From Sympetrum striolatum (lineage: Eukaryota > Arthropoda > Insecta > Odonata > Libellulidae), in assembly GCA_947579665.1 (NCBI GenBank), contig OX388345.1, positions 35,493,849 through 35,557,848 of the forward strand: a stretch of 64,000 nucleotides of DNA. The letters run 5' to 3'. The position numbers were made by a program, and so were the translations under genes. Below, in pieces: positions 36,215-49,367 of this stretch. The notes beneath the pieces are model-generated. The model saw only the letters and a list, made by a program, of their open reading frames with translations. It was not told the origin of the DNA and did no database searches. How positions within the stretch are numbered: position 1 is the first letter of the stretch; each line of letters begins with the position of its first letter.

Positions 36215-38227
36215 AGAACATATCAAAAGGGGTTTTGGGAACTTTTTGGGCAAGGGCAAGTATTTTAAGAAATTTAAACTATAATTGAGTGAAACAACGA
36301 TTCATCAATTTCTCGATTTTACTACAATGTATATTCACTTAGAGATAGAGTTGTTTACGGTAAAAAATTATGTTAAGCTTCCATAAAAATTGACCAAAAC
36401 TGGATATGTATTTTTCGCCTATCCTTAATTATATTTTCACAATAAAATTGGCGACTACGCAGTAAGTTAATATAAGATAAATGAACATGTAACATGTATA
36501 GCTATATAAAATTACTGATGAGTTACACACTTGAAACTGTTGCCGAGAGGTAAGACAAACCGTAAATGTAAAAATATCGAAGCGTAAGAAAGAAAAGATG
36601 GAGAACCGTAAAGAAATGACATCATGGAAAGTTAAAATAGCCATTTAAGAGAGCTTCATTTCAATGACAAAAGCTAAACAAAGACATCGCTACATTCAAA
36701 ATTTACTTTTATCTTGCGATGAAATTTTTCCGACTGTATTACGATCTTCCAGGGGAGAATTGAGATGAGAGGGGATTCGAGGAAATTTTCAAAGGAAAAT
36801 AAGAAACTAAAAAGCACTTTGAGGCTCACTTATAAAAGTGTTTCATTAATCGTCCTCGTACCGAATCTATTATTCATTAACTGCGAAGAATTCTTTCCAA
36901 AATCCATTACCGTAATCCTCTCGATGAATCAAATCTGCATTGTTAGAGGGAGCAGGAAAATTGGAAACATGATAACTTTTTTCACAAATCCGACGAATTT
37001 TCTGAATAACTTTTTCAAGTTCGCAACTAAAACTTCCACCTGCAAGGAGAAGCTTAAGAACAATATCCTCGGAAAAGAATTCGTTTTCGTATAATAATCT
37101 GTCGCTAATTGAAGCCTTAATTTTTTAAGTTGAGAAAAATTTCACGAATTTTCATTTAAGAGTCGTAATTAGAAAACATTTTTATCATGGAAATGGATAC
37201 CCAAATCGGTAATACCAACTTTAAAGCTTTTCTGAAAGGATAAAGTTTCTTATTTCGGGATGAAATTATTATTAAAACTTGACGTTAAGAGAATCGCCTC
37301 CATAACTTTGAAAGGTATTTTAATGTATCACTTCAGTTATGTTAGACAGACAGACATACTATAGATTGACTAGACAGTTATACTATAGATTAAAACTTTC
37401 AATTTTCGACTGTGGTAGCAAGCGGTACCAATTAGGATTTTCAACATATGCATACCAATTACGCAGACTGAGGCTTTTCAATTGTTGATTTACTGTTCCA
37501 AATTTCTTTTCTAAAATTTCTGTCTATTCAGCTGTTGCGTAACGCTATATTTGTAGTAACATTCATGCATTATTCCCTTTATTTGTACATTTTAGAATAA
37601 ATTGGCAGCAGTAATAATGAATATCTTAATTACTTCACTAATTCAAACTCTAAAAGTAACAATATCTAATTATGAGCATGATTACATCCAATTTTAAATG
37701 TCACCATATACAATTTCTAAGATTATTGTTGGCTATATTCATAATATCCCCCAGTTTTTAAGTTTTCCTACCCCGAAACTTAATACGTTTGGAGTAGTAG
37801 GCCCTAATTGCTTAATGATGGAGACGCTTTCATCAGCGGAATCGAAATAGTAGGGAAAATTGGAGACTAGGCAATTACGCTGTAATAAAAGAATAGAGAA
37901 TATTACAAAGATAATAACGGATGACCGGAAGGACAAGTTGAGAAATTATCTTGTTTATAAAAACGCTTACAGTAGTAACTGTTAATTTAACCAAAAATAA
38001 AGCGAATTTACTAATACATCTGATTTGTTCAAACTCAACTTAGTGGAAATTAGCCATAATAAATGAATAAACACTCAAATACTTAAAAACTTCCACAGAT
38101 ATATGTTTATATTAATATTTTAATAAGTTTATTCAATGAATAGACATCTTCATTGCATGGGCAATGGACATTCTTCCTAAAGCAATGGGCCTATCTGTGG
38201 AATTTTTTAAGTAAACTCAATATGCGA
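36215..38227. other. Non-coding stretch, nothing major
   Basis: AT-rich sequence. A short direct duplication of ATACTATAGATT occurs around 37355-37395. The 109-codon plus-strand frame at 36765-37094 has no recognisable domain. Confidence 0.5.
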
Positions 38228-38318
38228 AGGCGTTATTTCGTGGAAGGCCATAAGAAAATGAAGAGAGAACATAAGAATAAAATCCGTGGAAGCGCTCAAA
38301 GGTTTCTCTCTTCATTTT
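38228..38318. repeat. Dispersed motif plus hairpin, related to 10.85 kb
   Basis: GGCGTTATTTCGTGGAAGG followed by CCAT (from 38229) nearly repeats the sequence just before the 10.88-kb hairpin. It is again followed by an inverted repeat: AAAATGAAGAGAGAA at 38255-38269 and its reverse complement at 38304-38318, with a loop of about 34 nt. The hairpin arms differ from those at 10.88 kb. Weaker relatives of the leading motif occur near 34585 and 42195. Confidence 0.55.
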
Positions 38319-38347
38319 ATTTAAAGTTATTAAGTGCTTATTCATTC

Positions 38348-38500
38348 ATTACGACTTAACTAACTAAGCATTGCAATAAATTTTGTGTTTAGATTTCAAA
38401 TCTACGCGAAGAATATGCATCTATTACGACTAAATTAACTTGCATTACAATGAATTTTATGATGTTTAGAGTTACAATCTATACGAAGAAATCTTTTCGG
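38348..38500 (+). repeat. Two-copy tandem repeat of about 75 bp
   Basis: ATTACGACTTAACTAACTAA starts the first unit at 38348, and ATTACGACTAAATTAACTTG starts the second at 38423. Both continue with GCATT(G/A)CAAT(A/G)AATTTT, a TTTAGA block, and end with CTA(C/T)ACGAAGAA-like sequence. Divergence suggests an old local duplication. Confidence 0.65.
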
Positions 38501-39420
38501 ATTGGTAGTGTATGAAAACAAGGATATTTTTCTTTTTCGCCAGTACGTCCCAATTAATCCTGCCGTTGCCCACCTTCCAATCCTCTGGATATGCATGTGT
38601 TAGAAGTCCCGAGAGACGACCCCGTACCCCGACATGTAAATGATCCATCAGCGGCAGAAGCATCTCCACACCACCGTTATGCTTTTAAAACCCTTCCTCC
38701 ATTACCAACACCCATCCGACCCTCCACTTTATAACTCCATTGGTACTTCCTACACTCCACCCCCACGTGAAAAAAAACCCTTTCGGGTCGTCCTCCCAAC
38801 TTCCGTCCCATTAAATTCCCTTACTCTCTCATCATCCCGTTACGACCCCTTTTTTGCCGCGTCTTATCAACTCCGCTTCCTTCGGTGATTTCGTGCCCTC
38901 TTCTCATTCACTATCGATCACGAAATGGATTCACTCGAGAGGACAGCGCACGCGCGCCTTCCTCGAAATAAGATGAGTGGGAGATTAAGAGAGAAGAATC
39001 TCGCATTACCTTCTTCAAATTTTCCTCATTCTTCGAGGGCGGCAAAGGTAAAGAGACAGAAAACATGCAATCGTAACATGGCTCAAATACTCAGAAGTAA
39101 TATTAAATATTAATAAATAATTAATATAGCAGAAATAATAAAATTGTGCCCTAAATTTAAGCGTAAAAAATCATATCAAAAAGCGTCTATTTTTAGTTGG
39201 TAAGTACAGTATGAATGCTGTAATTTTCCAAAGTGTCTAAATGATTCAAAGCAATTTTATTAATTTTCATTTAAACTTTTCATTTTATCATCACGATTTT
39301 GTGTAATTTGTGTAATAATTTTAAGAATTTCATTTTATCATCACGATTATTTATAGATTTCGTCAACTATTTCAGCAAAATTTAAATACACAAAGTAAAA
39401 AGAAATAGTAATACCGTTTG
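38501..39420. other. Non-coding stretch with a GC-richer patch and a short direct repeat
   Basis: A pyrimidine-rich, GC-richer patch lies at about 38540-39060 with no recognisable protein. The 20-bp segment TTCATTTTATCATCACGATT occurs at 39279-39298 and again at 39329-39348, a 50-bp period. Confidence 0.5.
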
Positions 39421-39610
39421 TAACAGGGCCGGTGTGAGGAAAGAAATAACTCAGCCTAGGTGGACTGTACAAATTAACTTTTTATTCACGACTCGTACAG
39501 GAAAGAGACTCCTATACAACTGCCGCTTCCCTTCGCCTCCCTCGGTCCAACCCTCGGGATTTCGGAGGCGCTCTCCCGGCCAGTAGGTGAACTATATCCA
39601 CACGTCACAA
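39421..39610. other. Unidentified GC-rich island
   Basis: A sharply bounded GC-rich segment (roughly 39510-39590, with TTTCGGAGGCGCTCTCCCGG) sits in AT-rich surroundings with an ACTTTTTATTCACGACTCGT block before it. The make-up is reminiscent of part of an LTR, but no TG...CA ends, primer-binding site or partner copy could be found. Identity unknown. Confidence 0.3.
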
Positions 39611-42420
39611 GTTAACAATTGTAAACAATGGAACGTAGAAGGTAACATGCACATTAATAAGTACCCATATAGTAGTCATATATTCCATTTCATTATTCTG
39701 TTATTAAACAATTACCTCAGTTCATCAAGCTTTCTCTTGTCCGCGACAGTCTAAGTAAATAAACACTAAATTAAAGATGAAGACTGACTCTGGATGAATA
39801 TTACATTCGGTGGATTAAAAAAAATTAGTGGCATCTCAGCAATGTGAGATACTTTACTTCTAGCTTTAAAATATTTGATGTAACAAATATTTTTATTCAG
39901 AGAGAGAAATAAAATTTATCAATACTAAATCTGAGAATTGGGATTTAGTTAACGTTTTTCCGAAAATTTTATTTTTCTTCATTTAGTGCGGAAAATAGGT
40001 CTTCAGAAGTACTATACGAAATTTTGCAGATGTAACTTCCAAAGCAAAACTCCTTAAGCAAAATAAACCGCGCAAACTTAAGTAACCACTGCCATTGCGT
40101 AAAGCGGATAGTATAATGAAGTAGCACCGAATCTCTCGTCATCATAACCAACATACACCTCTCCGCTGCGTAACTTTTACAGTACTATAGCGCAAGCTCT
40201 GTGGTGTAATCCCATTAATATCGAGTGCTATATCAAATTTCGTAATTTTTTATCCAAACAGTTATTAATAAACGAACAGATCATTTCCAAAGGGTGAAAT
40301 CGTGTGAGTAGAATCCGATTAGGTAACAGAAACTATTTCCATAAAATATTTTATCAGAAGGTAAAAAGAGAACGAACGACGTCATATTAAACTAAAATTA
40401 TTAATTACAACTGTCTAAAAAACTATAACTTCATATCTGCTGCTAGGTTGTCAAGAAAGAAAAGTATAAATCACAACTATGAATTCGCACCTTTTTAAGA
40501 GGAAAATTTTTCAGCTTGAGACAAAAAAATATGGAATTCTTTACACGACCAATTACAAAACCTTCTGTATTGTAAAGCTTAATACCTTGTTAGAATCGTA
40601 AATATATGTTTACAAAATATTCATGGTGGTTAATTTTCGAACGTCTAACATCGTTGTATAATCATTAATAATATTTAAGCCAAATATATCGAATTTTTAT
40701 CAATATTGCTAAACCATGACTAAGCGTGATTCATGCAAGAGAACCATGAGCTCATTGTAAGCAACGGTAATAATGCCACAGTGATACAACCATGACGAAA
40801 ATAACTCATTTTCTTATCAGCACTATTTCTTCGTCATGAGAGATGTCGCAAACAGCAACTGAATCATATACTTCACTTTGCGTACCTTATTGCTCCAAAA
40901 GAATGATTTATTCCATAACCGTACGTAATAAGAATTTAAATACTTACTGACAATTATCAAAACTTTATAAATTGTAAACTACGAGTTTGCAATAGGAGCT
41001 GCAGACATTTCAAAGTTAAAACAGAATTCGAAATTCCGATTGAGCTTCGTAAATGCGTTCATTTCTTGGGAAACGCCACTTTCTGCCAAATTTCCTCTCG
41101 GATATGAAAAGCTTCATCCGAGACGGAGACTTCCGGAATATTACCCTTATTTTTTTACGAATGCGAGTTTGTTCGATGTAACGTTCGAGAAAACGACGAC
41201 CCAAAGAGCGAAGGAGAAACGCAGGGGAGATTTTCTGGATAATACAATTTTCCGCCCCAATCTTTTTCGGGATGTTCCTCTAAAATATCCAAAAGCTTTC
41301 CCCGGAAACTTAAAAATGCTCTCGAAAGGCAGACCTGGGGTTGAGTTGCCCTCAAGTGAGGGTTTAAAGGAAGTTAGCCCGAGATATGCGGAGAATGTGT
41401 GCAGGGGTCATTCAGAAGTGTGGAAGTTTCGAACTCTGAGGGCCTCAACAAAATTAACCTCCAAAAAGGAATGAGAGGCTGGGTGAAAAATTTTTAGGGT
41501 GGCAATATTCAGGGTGTGAAATAGCTTAGTTTCCCTTGCCGGGACTTGATAAAATCTTTTTAACACAATTACACTCTCCTATTATCTTTTCTCAAGGTTC
41601 TTCAAGCAATAACACTATCTTGAAATTACTTGGAATTTATTAGTTAATTAAGGATGAGCCTCCCTTCTTGGCGGCTCATCATCACTTTATGTTATGATGA
41701 AAGGCTTCAAAATATGAGAATGATGTGAAATTCAAGCAGTTTGTGGAAAAGAAAAGGCTACTCAAAGAAAATATTAATGATATGGATATTTTCATCAATA
41801 AAGGACGCGTGATCGCAACGAAATTTCGTTACCTCTTATGGTAGATCTCAAGCAAATTTTCCTTTTCGCCACTTCTTCAATCAAGCTCTAAAATTGAATA
41901 GTTTACAAAATATTCAGTAAAGAATAAGCCATTGCGCTGCACGGAGTTCGGTAAACTCCGCCCGTTGAACATTTCCATTCTAATATAAAAATCAGAGTTC
42001 ATTTCCTCACCAATTTATGCAATAATAATTAATTATATAGCTCCAGCCAACGGCTTTCAATTGATAATATGAATATTTAACAACCGAATAAACTCTAAAT
42101 ATCCACGCTTAACATTCTAAAAACTTTACGGTAACATCAAAATGTAGTTTTATGGAAAATTAAAAATAAAAAACAAAGGTATTCCGATATTTTCCGGCGT
42201 AACTATTTGGAAGGGAATTACAAGAAAAGTAAAAAATGTACTCTCCTACAGTATTCATTTCAAAAATACATGTCGAAGCACTAAAAAAAGGTAATTCTCA
42301 ATAATTACTTTAAAATTTGGCGACAATGCACCAGTGAATTCTCACATCTACGAATTCATTTTTTTTTTCAATTCGAATGATACGCGAAGGTAATCAATTA
42401 CGAAAATAGATTTGCATGAA
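39611..42420. other. Non-coding stretch
   Basis: AT-rich with a moderately GC-rich patch at about 41030-41480, where a 144-codon plus-strand frame (41040-41474) lacks any recognisable domain and is overlapped by minus-strand frames. No repeats recognised except the weak dispersed motif near 42195. Confidence 0.45.
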
Positions 42421-42810
42421 CCCTCTGAACCCATTGCAGATATAGGTAGAGGTATAAAGGTAGATATAGATGCACATATTTCAACTGAAAATTAGTTTTC
42501 TCCTTGACTGGACTCCGATAGTGTGTTTAGTTGAGCGGAGTAAGAAAATAAATGAAATTACGGGGTGCACATGGAATGTCAATCCATTTAATCATCGCAT
42601 TAAAACTATAATATTGTAGTACCAATGTTACTTATGTGCGAGTTAATGCTGTAGGTCTATAAAAATATTATAAACATCATGGAGTCTCATTTTTATAAAA
42701 ATTAATTAAAAGTGTATTATATCCTAAACAAATTGTATTACATTTCGTGGGCCACGCTTTATTTATGGAATACTTTCAATTTTGCTCGAAACAAACTCGG
42801 ATTCTATTTT

Positions 42811-43030
42811 TTCTTATTGACTGAACTTTCGAGTTGACACCAATAACCTTGAACGGGACAAAGGAATACATGGATTCTTCCAATTTTGCAAGAGGCAAAC
42901 TCCCAGATTCTACGGCAAAAAACATCCTTCGAAATTAAAAACTGCCCACCGAAGATTATCAATTTACCACTAATTTATTCATCTGTCACTCTGAAATGTA
43001 GAGACACTTCAATTAAGATAATTAGGGAAT
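42811..43030 (+). repeat. Local tandem duplication, copy A
   Basis: Starts TTCTTATTGACTGAACTTTC and continues with GACACCAATA, CTTGAA, GGGACAA, ATTCTTC, AATTTTGCA and GAGGCAAACTC blocks. All of these recur in order at 43304-43530 with an offset of about 493 bp. A weaker third relative (TTCAACTGAAAATTAG, then TTGACTGGACTCCGATAG) lies at about 42480-42530. No coding function is supported. Confidence 0.7.
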
Positions 43031-43064
43031 GAATAGATTTGCATGAACCCTCGCAGGGCATATT

Positions 43065-43290
43065 TATAGATGTATGTATTGCTATGTTCAAAAAGTTCCT
43101 GAACTTATTTTTTCCCTCGAAAACACCGAGCAAGAGAATTGTAAAATTTCTGGTGGTAGATAGTGCCACATGTTATAGATTCAGCTATCTACCACCAAAA
43201 TGTATACCTATTTCTCCTGCTAGGCGTTTTCGCGGGAAAAAATAAGTACTTGAACCTTTTGGGCGTAGTAGTATATGTTTACATCTCAAT
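43065..43290. repeat. Large foldback element
   Basis: A palindromic segment of about 225 bp lies between the two copies of the local duplication. The best-matching parts are CTTATTTTTTCCC (from 43104) against GGGAAAAAATAAG (to 43247), and GGTGGTAGATAG (43152-43163) against CTATCTACCACC (43185-43196), with a loop of about 20 nt. The arms continue outward with more mismatches to about 43065 and 43290. It is AT-rich, non-coding and has no clear target-site duplication. It fits a foldback or MITE-type element, or an inverted duplication. Confidence 0.7.
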
Positions 43291-43303
43291 TGAAAATGTA
43301 CTT

Positions 43304-43530
43304 TTCTTATTGAGTGAACCTTCGATCTGACACCAATAGTCTTGAAGGGGACAAGAGAACTTATGAATTCTTCAAATTTTGCACGAGGCAAACTCTCGGA
43401 TTCCACTCCAGAAAATGATCCCTCGAAAATAAAGACCTGTCCTCCCAAGTTTAATAATTTACCGCGATTTCATTCTACTGCCACTCTGGAACGCCGAGAA
43501 ACTCCCGTGAGGATAATTGATCGGCGCCAT
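43304..43530 (+). repeat. Local tandem duplication, copy B
   Basis: Begins TTCTTATTGAGTGAACCTTC and follows copy A (42811-43030) block by block with about one difference in five bases. It runs into a GC-richer patch (to about 43830) with overlapping open frames of up to 92 codons, none recognisable. Confidence 0.7.
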
Positions 43531-43830
43531 CTCCACACTCGTTTCATTCTCAGAATAAAGCCACTTTTTTCCAAAGAATCTCTCCCGTTTTTGCAAAGCT
43601 ACGCCTCTTTGATTAATTAAACCCCGCGGAATTAAAACATTCTGCGTAGAGAGAGATAAAAGGCTCCGATTGAAGGATGGCAAAATAAAAGCTTCTTTCC
43701 ATCCATAGAGAGAGCCGCTGGGAAGCAAAGAAAGAACAGTTTCATTCCTCCACCGCCACTTCGTATTCCGTCGCTAAAACTACCTTGTATTTCCAAGGGA
43801 TGCCGAGTAAATGATACTGGGAACATATTT

Positions 43831-44320
43831 CAATTTAAACTCGAACGGAGAACTAAAATTAATTTAGCTTGTGGAGCTGTCTCTAGTTCTAGACTTAAAT
43901 TGGCAATCAGGAGCAGCGTGGATTCCAGCCACCGGACAGAATCAGTTCAATTAAGCCTATCTTACAATGAAAATAAAATAGAAACATTAAGCGAATCTCT
44001 TTTTGTGCTCAGGACACAAAACTTGAAATCTAGGAGCCATTTTTCAACACTATAGACCTCACGTCCACTCTAGGAAAGTTCCATATTCCCAATTCAACTA
44101 ATAAGTCCTCATAATTAATCGAATCCGGAGATACTTGCAACTTTTCCATGATTAGTTCAATAAAAATACAATCTAACTCCGTCCACATAAAATATATTTA
44201 AAAACACGACCCGTTTTGAGGATACTACCTAATCTTTAGTTGATCGGAATTAATCCGTGGTATTTATGAAATAATAAAAAACAGCGGAACAATACATATT
44301 TATTCTGCCACAAATTCCTC
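43831..44320. other. AT-rich non-coding stretch
   Basis: Nothing recognised in this stretch. Confidence 0.5.
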
Positions 44321-44395
44321 ACGTTCACCTGAAGATGAGGGGGTATCCTCGAAATTGGTGGTGTTCCGTTATATATTTATTTTCTGCAAACGGAG
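44321..44395 (+). other. Possible Penelope-like 3'-end motif with small stem-loop
   Basis: CACCTGAAGATGAGG, a short loop, CCTCGAAATTGGTG forms two short stems (CACC/GGTG and GAGG/CCTC) around conserved-looking CTGAAGA and GAAA blocks, followed by an AT-rich tail. CTGANGA...GAAA resembles hammerhead-ribozyme cores reported in Penelope-like retroelements and similar 3' ends. The core has an extra base after CTGAAGA and no convincing stem I, so a ribozyme is not supported. A related CTGATGATGA...GAAAC block is on the minus strand near 51925-51960. Confidence 0.25.
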
Positions 44396-46539
44396 TCAGA
44401 TTGTGCTTTTTATTGAATTAATTCTCTATAGCAGAGATGGTCTTAGAGATTGAGCCATTAGAGGTTTTCTTGGCTTAAGAGAAATATGAATGCGAGAGGA
44501 GGGTGGAGAAACAGGTAGAGATAACGCAAGGAAACCGTTCCAGAGAACGTCGCTTTAGAAACAGCGTCGTCGGTGATTTCTCTGATGAAAGCCTTGAAGA
44601 GAATCACAATTAATGGTGAATTTATATGACGAGAATGGTAATTTTGCCGAGAAAGTTCAAACGACGAACGAAATGAATAACAAGAGGTATCTTTGGCACG
44701 ACTAACTCTACTTTCTATTGAGACATCCTAAGCATGCATCTCATGGAAATTCTTCATTAATTTTGAAAGATTCCCAATAAAATACTTGATAAAGAAATAT
44801 AATTTGTAACGCTTAGCTTGAATAATGTTCTAGTAGTCTGATAGTAGAACTAGGAGCAATAAGTAGACATTATAGAGTCAGCGACTTTGCAAAGATATTT
44901 CATTATCATTAACTTGCTAATAGCAGAGATAAATTACGTTTTATTAGCTTATTAATTAAATACATTATATATTGCGACACCTACATAGTACATAAAAACT
45001 TAAATAAATGTTAACCCATTCATTTGAATTTTTATGTATTATGAACGTTTAAAACTGCTAGCATTATAGTTCATTCATATTCTTCCATATAATTACTTCA
45101 CACATACTGATGTATCTTATATAATTTACGCCGTTTGTAATAATTGTATTCCACAGTGGTGTACGTATATTTGTCAGCACTTAATGTGGGAAAATTTCAC
45201 ATCGTAAACCGGGAAAATAAGGCAAAGCAACTGCTTCCTGGCGTTTTAAATTTGGGGCGGCCAAAAATAAAAATTGAGACTTGAACCGAATTTAAACAGT
45301 TAATGGTTGTTGACGTAAAAGGTCTGCAGGATAAATTCCTACGTTCTCGAGAAAATGTTACATTAAATACGTAATTTTGAAATAAATAGAGGTGGTTCCT
45401 TTATTTATAAGGACAATAAAAGTGGTAAATCGACTTAATGCTACACGGTGGCCTGGAATGGAGTATGTTTTCAGCAGAAATTTCTCCTCTAAAAATGGCT
45501 TAGATGTTAAAAATACATAAGGCATTTTCCTTTACATTTTCCTTTACATTTTCCTTCTAATTTGCTAAACTTTTATTTTCGCAATATTCTAAATATGAAA
45601 CAGGGAAAGGTTAAATGAAAGAGGAGACTACTCTGTATGAATCTTCATTTAATAAATAGACCAGAAATACGTTGAATTAAACAAATATACTCCGTTGAAT
45701 TATTTCAAAGTATTTAAATTTCATTTATTATGAAATTCCACATAGTGACGGCTAGCACCATTCAAAACATAAATACATTTACATGCACGAGGCCGTTATC
45801 ATCACTAACTAGTATAATTAATGGAAATCAAAGTGGATATATCATAACATTATGAATAAGGAATCGTAATAAATTCATTACAAATCGTAACTGACAAACA
45901 TCGGTGGTAAAAGTTCGAGATCTCCATATCAGGATTCTCATCTATAGGGCAAAAGGAAGTAAGTGTCCACGAGGCAGGTAACGGAGATTTTCAACATAAA
46001 TTATCGTTCTGTTGATCTGCCAAAAATTAGACGTAAATACCACCCTTGTCTCTCCCCCTTTATATGGAGATAGGACTCGCTACCGAGCCTCGGAATCTAA
46101 ACCAACATGAATCACGCGCGTGGAAATAAACGTGGGAAAGAAAAGAAATATGAAGACTTCATTACAATAGATCAGAGTGATAAATTCTTCGAAATGAGTG
46201 GAACTGTCATGAGAGCCGTTGCTTTGTGAATAAGGATGTTAATGAAAGCGAAATCGACGCCAACTAGTTGCTAACTTCTTCGTAGATCAAGGGAAAATCC
46301 GTTGGCTCATTCACAGGGAGTCGGGCCCACGGTCGACGAGTAGCGGATGCGTGCACGCGTGGATGGAGGCAAATCACAACTAAGTGCTTCATTTTGAAGA
46401 TATTAACCTATTTCACGCCAAATTTGTTCATTTAGCTTTAGCTTCCAGGATATTTAATCATTTGCCTGAGCTATAGAGTAAACGTTCTGGATATAACAGA
46501 AAATAAAACCAGTAACCAACATAACGACGGTATTATATA
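44396..46539. other. AT-rich non-coding stretch
   Basis: Nothing recognised except a threefold 12-bp repeat (ATTTTCCTTTAC) at 45524-45557 and a GC-richer patch at about 46040-46370. Confidence 0.5.
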
Positions 46540-46670
46540 TCCTATATAATAATAATAATTATACAATAGAATAAATAAATATATTTAATATAATAAATAT
46601 ATAATATAATAAATATTCATGATATAATAAATATATACAATATAATAAATATATAACGAACGTTGTGTTA
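46540..46670. repeat. AT-only tandem repeat
   Basis: About 130 bp of nearly pure A/T built from repeated ATAATAAATATA-like units, for example ATATAATAAATATATA. It is an AT-rich minisatellite. Confidence 0.75.
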
Positions 46671-46764
46671 TCGTATTGCATAATAATATTGTGTTACATT
46701 TTTTTCCCTAAAATCATTTGCGGATGAATAATCCTATGGCTATTATTTAAAATTAAAAAAAACT

Positions 46765-46830
46765 ATTGGTTAGTGTGCTAGCACGTTAATGCTCGAACCT
46801 AACGGTACCGGGTTCCGGCTTATCAGATTT
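46765..46830 (+). repeat. Weak tRNA-like sequence
   Basis: TTGGTTAGTGTGCTAGCAC looks like a D-arm/A-box region and GGTACCGGGTTCCGGC about 35 bases later resembles a diverged T-arm. No cloverleaf with a good anticodon arm could be drawn. It is possibly a degraded SINE. Confidence 0.25.
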
Positions 46831-49149
46831 TTCCTGTTAGGGAATGGTACTCTGTGTACGATATGTTTATTAATAAAGTAAAAAAAATGCAAAAAATAAT
46901 AAAATAAAAAGTGAATTAGAAGACTGGTCTTCAAAGGCTAAAATTTGCCCATGAAAAAAGAGGGCATAATAATAATTATTATTATTAAAATTTCAATATC
47001 AATATTTCAATCGTAAAATTTAATAGAAGCCCAAGACTAAAACGGATGCGATTCAATTGCTAATATAAAGGTTATTATTTCTATCTCGCAAATCATTTGC
47101 GGTTTAATGAATCAATTAAATTTAATACGGACATTTAATTTTAAATTTTTATTGAAAACAATTAAGATTAATTTCCACGAAACATACAATTGATCGCTAA
47201 AACTTGAATTAATGAATAGCGAATATAACGATGGAGATAATACACATTTGTTTCTATGTACTGAACTAAAAATGATGTAGAGAAACTGTGGAAAACTGAA
47301 TGAAAAAATGAATTTTTTTCGAAAAACAACGAGAGAGAGATATATACCTACATCCACTTTACCCGGACGCGCAAGAGAAATAAATTAACAGCTTCCTTCT
47401 AAAATATAATTATTCAGACCGGAGAGAGGAAATGAGAGCATCCAAAGAGGAAGATGCTATTAAATTACGCCGGTTCCATCGTCTGATTATGAAGCGAAGC
47501 CATAAATCCCGGTTCTATCAGTTCAAGAACGTCTCCCTTGAAATATGAGGATAGAATTCGTAGATAAATGCGAGCTTAACGTACACGTTAGCCTATTTAT
47601 GAACTAATGCTTTCCTGCCTTGTCACAGATTAATAACAGATAAAATCTAAGCCACTCCTGATTTATTACCCAGCAAGTTTAAGTGCGGAATTTATCGTCA
47701 ATAAAAGAGGATGAATGCATGACGATGAACAAGCGATCTAAAAAAAATTCAGTGGTAATAAAAACGAATTTATTTCGTGAAAAAATCATCTCCATTAGCG
47801 ATTCCTATAAAGGCACCGGCTTTAGAAAACATATCGATTTCTTAATCCAGCCTTAATCCGAAATAATGGCTAGAGATTATGGTAACAAACATTTATCATA
47901 TTTAACTCTACGCTGGCGTTTAAAAAAATACGTTCCTGGTGACCTATTTCCCATGAATATGATACAAATGAAATTTTACAGTCAACTAATCCAACATAAT
48001 TCAATCAAATTCGATTTTTGAAGCCTTTATTCTTTCATTGAATTACGAAAGAAATTCAATTTTCAAAGAAATTAAATAATTTATAACGTTTTGGTCATAT
48101 CTCGATTCGTAGAAACCATTTAAGTGAACAATGCAAAGTAACAAAAGAATCTGAGCATTTAATGACTTTAAAATATATAGATCGGACTGATTATCTTAAG
48201 GTAATAAATTTAAATGGTGAAATAAGACAGATCTTCATTTATAAGCGATTTTATAATTGGAATTGTATATTGCATAACTATTTGCATATGTCTTTCCCCG
48301 TGTATTATTGAATAAATAAAATATCTAGCCTTTTCGGCCGAGGGGCCACATATTAAATTTCATCAAACAAGTTGGACACTTAGCTTCCTATAATTAGGTA
48401 CAAATATTAGATAGATATCTCGAAAAAGTATTTCATATTGCGTCCTACTCGTTAAAATAAGACAACATAAATTCCTAATTATATAATTTAATGGGCGCAA
48501 ACAGAGTTACAAGCTCTACAGTAGATAAATGAAGTTAATTTCTAGTGAAAAAGGAAATATTGTAGGACTTTTTCTGTAATCTACACATATTTTAACTAGA
48601 TTTACATTTTTCTGATATAAAATTAATTTTCCGAAATTCTAGAAAACTGGTGAGGCGTAGTAGCCGTATATTCCATTCCTATCCAGTGTTCAGTTCATAA
48701 AAATAAAGCATCCATTAAATACATTTCCTCGTGTTAAATAAAAGCAAAACGTCTGTTTCGCAAAATTAATTTCGGCCGGTAAACAACTTTTTCCACAGCA
48801 TCATTAGGCCACTACGCGCAATCCCTCAGGCCAATCATGAGGATTAATCGCACCGGATTTTGTAAATTATAATCCAGCTTTGAGAATAGACCGTGCACAT
48901 TGCACAAAAGAAATATGAAAAACAAAAAACGTATGCAACGGCGATGGCCCCGTAATAAATTGATCAATAAACGATGAGTTTAATAATCCGAAACACAACT
49001 TTATTGGCTGTGCTCTTTTTGAGGAAATATGTCCACAAGTTTTCTCACGTACTCAGAATCAGTAGGTCGGTAAACAAGTTATCCAACAATCATCAAACAT
49101 GTGGACTTCTGAGATTCCTTGAGCACCGTAAGGTGAAAGGCTTACACAA
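46831..49149. other. AT-rich non-coding stretch
   Basis: No gene or mobile-element end recognised. Confidence 0.5.
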
Positions 49150-49367
49150 TTTTTGTTTCCAATCCTGTTTATAGTATGGCTTTTTCATTGTACTGTATTA
49201 TGGATCTTTTTAATCTGCATTTTGTTTCGTATTTTATCTGCATTTTTTTACCTATTTTATTATCCTGTGTATTGTTTCCTTCTTTCCCTTCTCTGTTTTT
49301 CTATCTATTGTTTTTACAACTTATGTAATAAGGGCAACCTGTTTGTGTTTAATAAATTATTATTATC
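49150..49367 (+). repeat. Probable LINE 3' UTR and tail
   Basis: A T-rich stretch with low A content ends in TAAGGGCAACCTGTTTGTG, then TTTAATAAATTATTATTAT. This looks like the 3' UTR, polyadenylation signal and short tandem tail of an insect LINE of Jockey/CR1 type in plus orientation. The upstream 48970-49174 frame has no clear reverse-transcriptase motif, so only the end is called. Confidence 0.45.

Noticed and set aside
39421..39610. Solo LTR
   Set aside because: No TG...CA termini, target-site duplication or second copy could be found. Left as an unidentified GC-rich island.
41040..41474. 144-codon plus-strand open frame
   Set aside because: No domain and overlapping minus-strand frames. 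It cannot be separated from chance.
44331..44362. Active hammerhead ribozyme
   Set aside because: There is an extra base between CTGAAGA and the stem, stem III has a mismatch, and no stem I could be formed.
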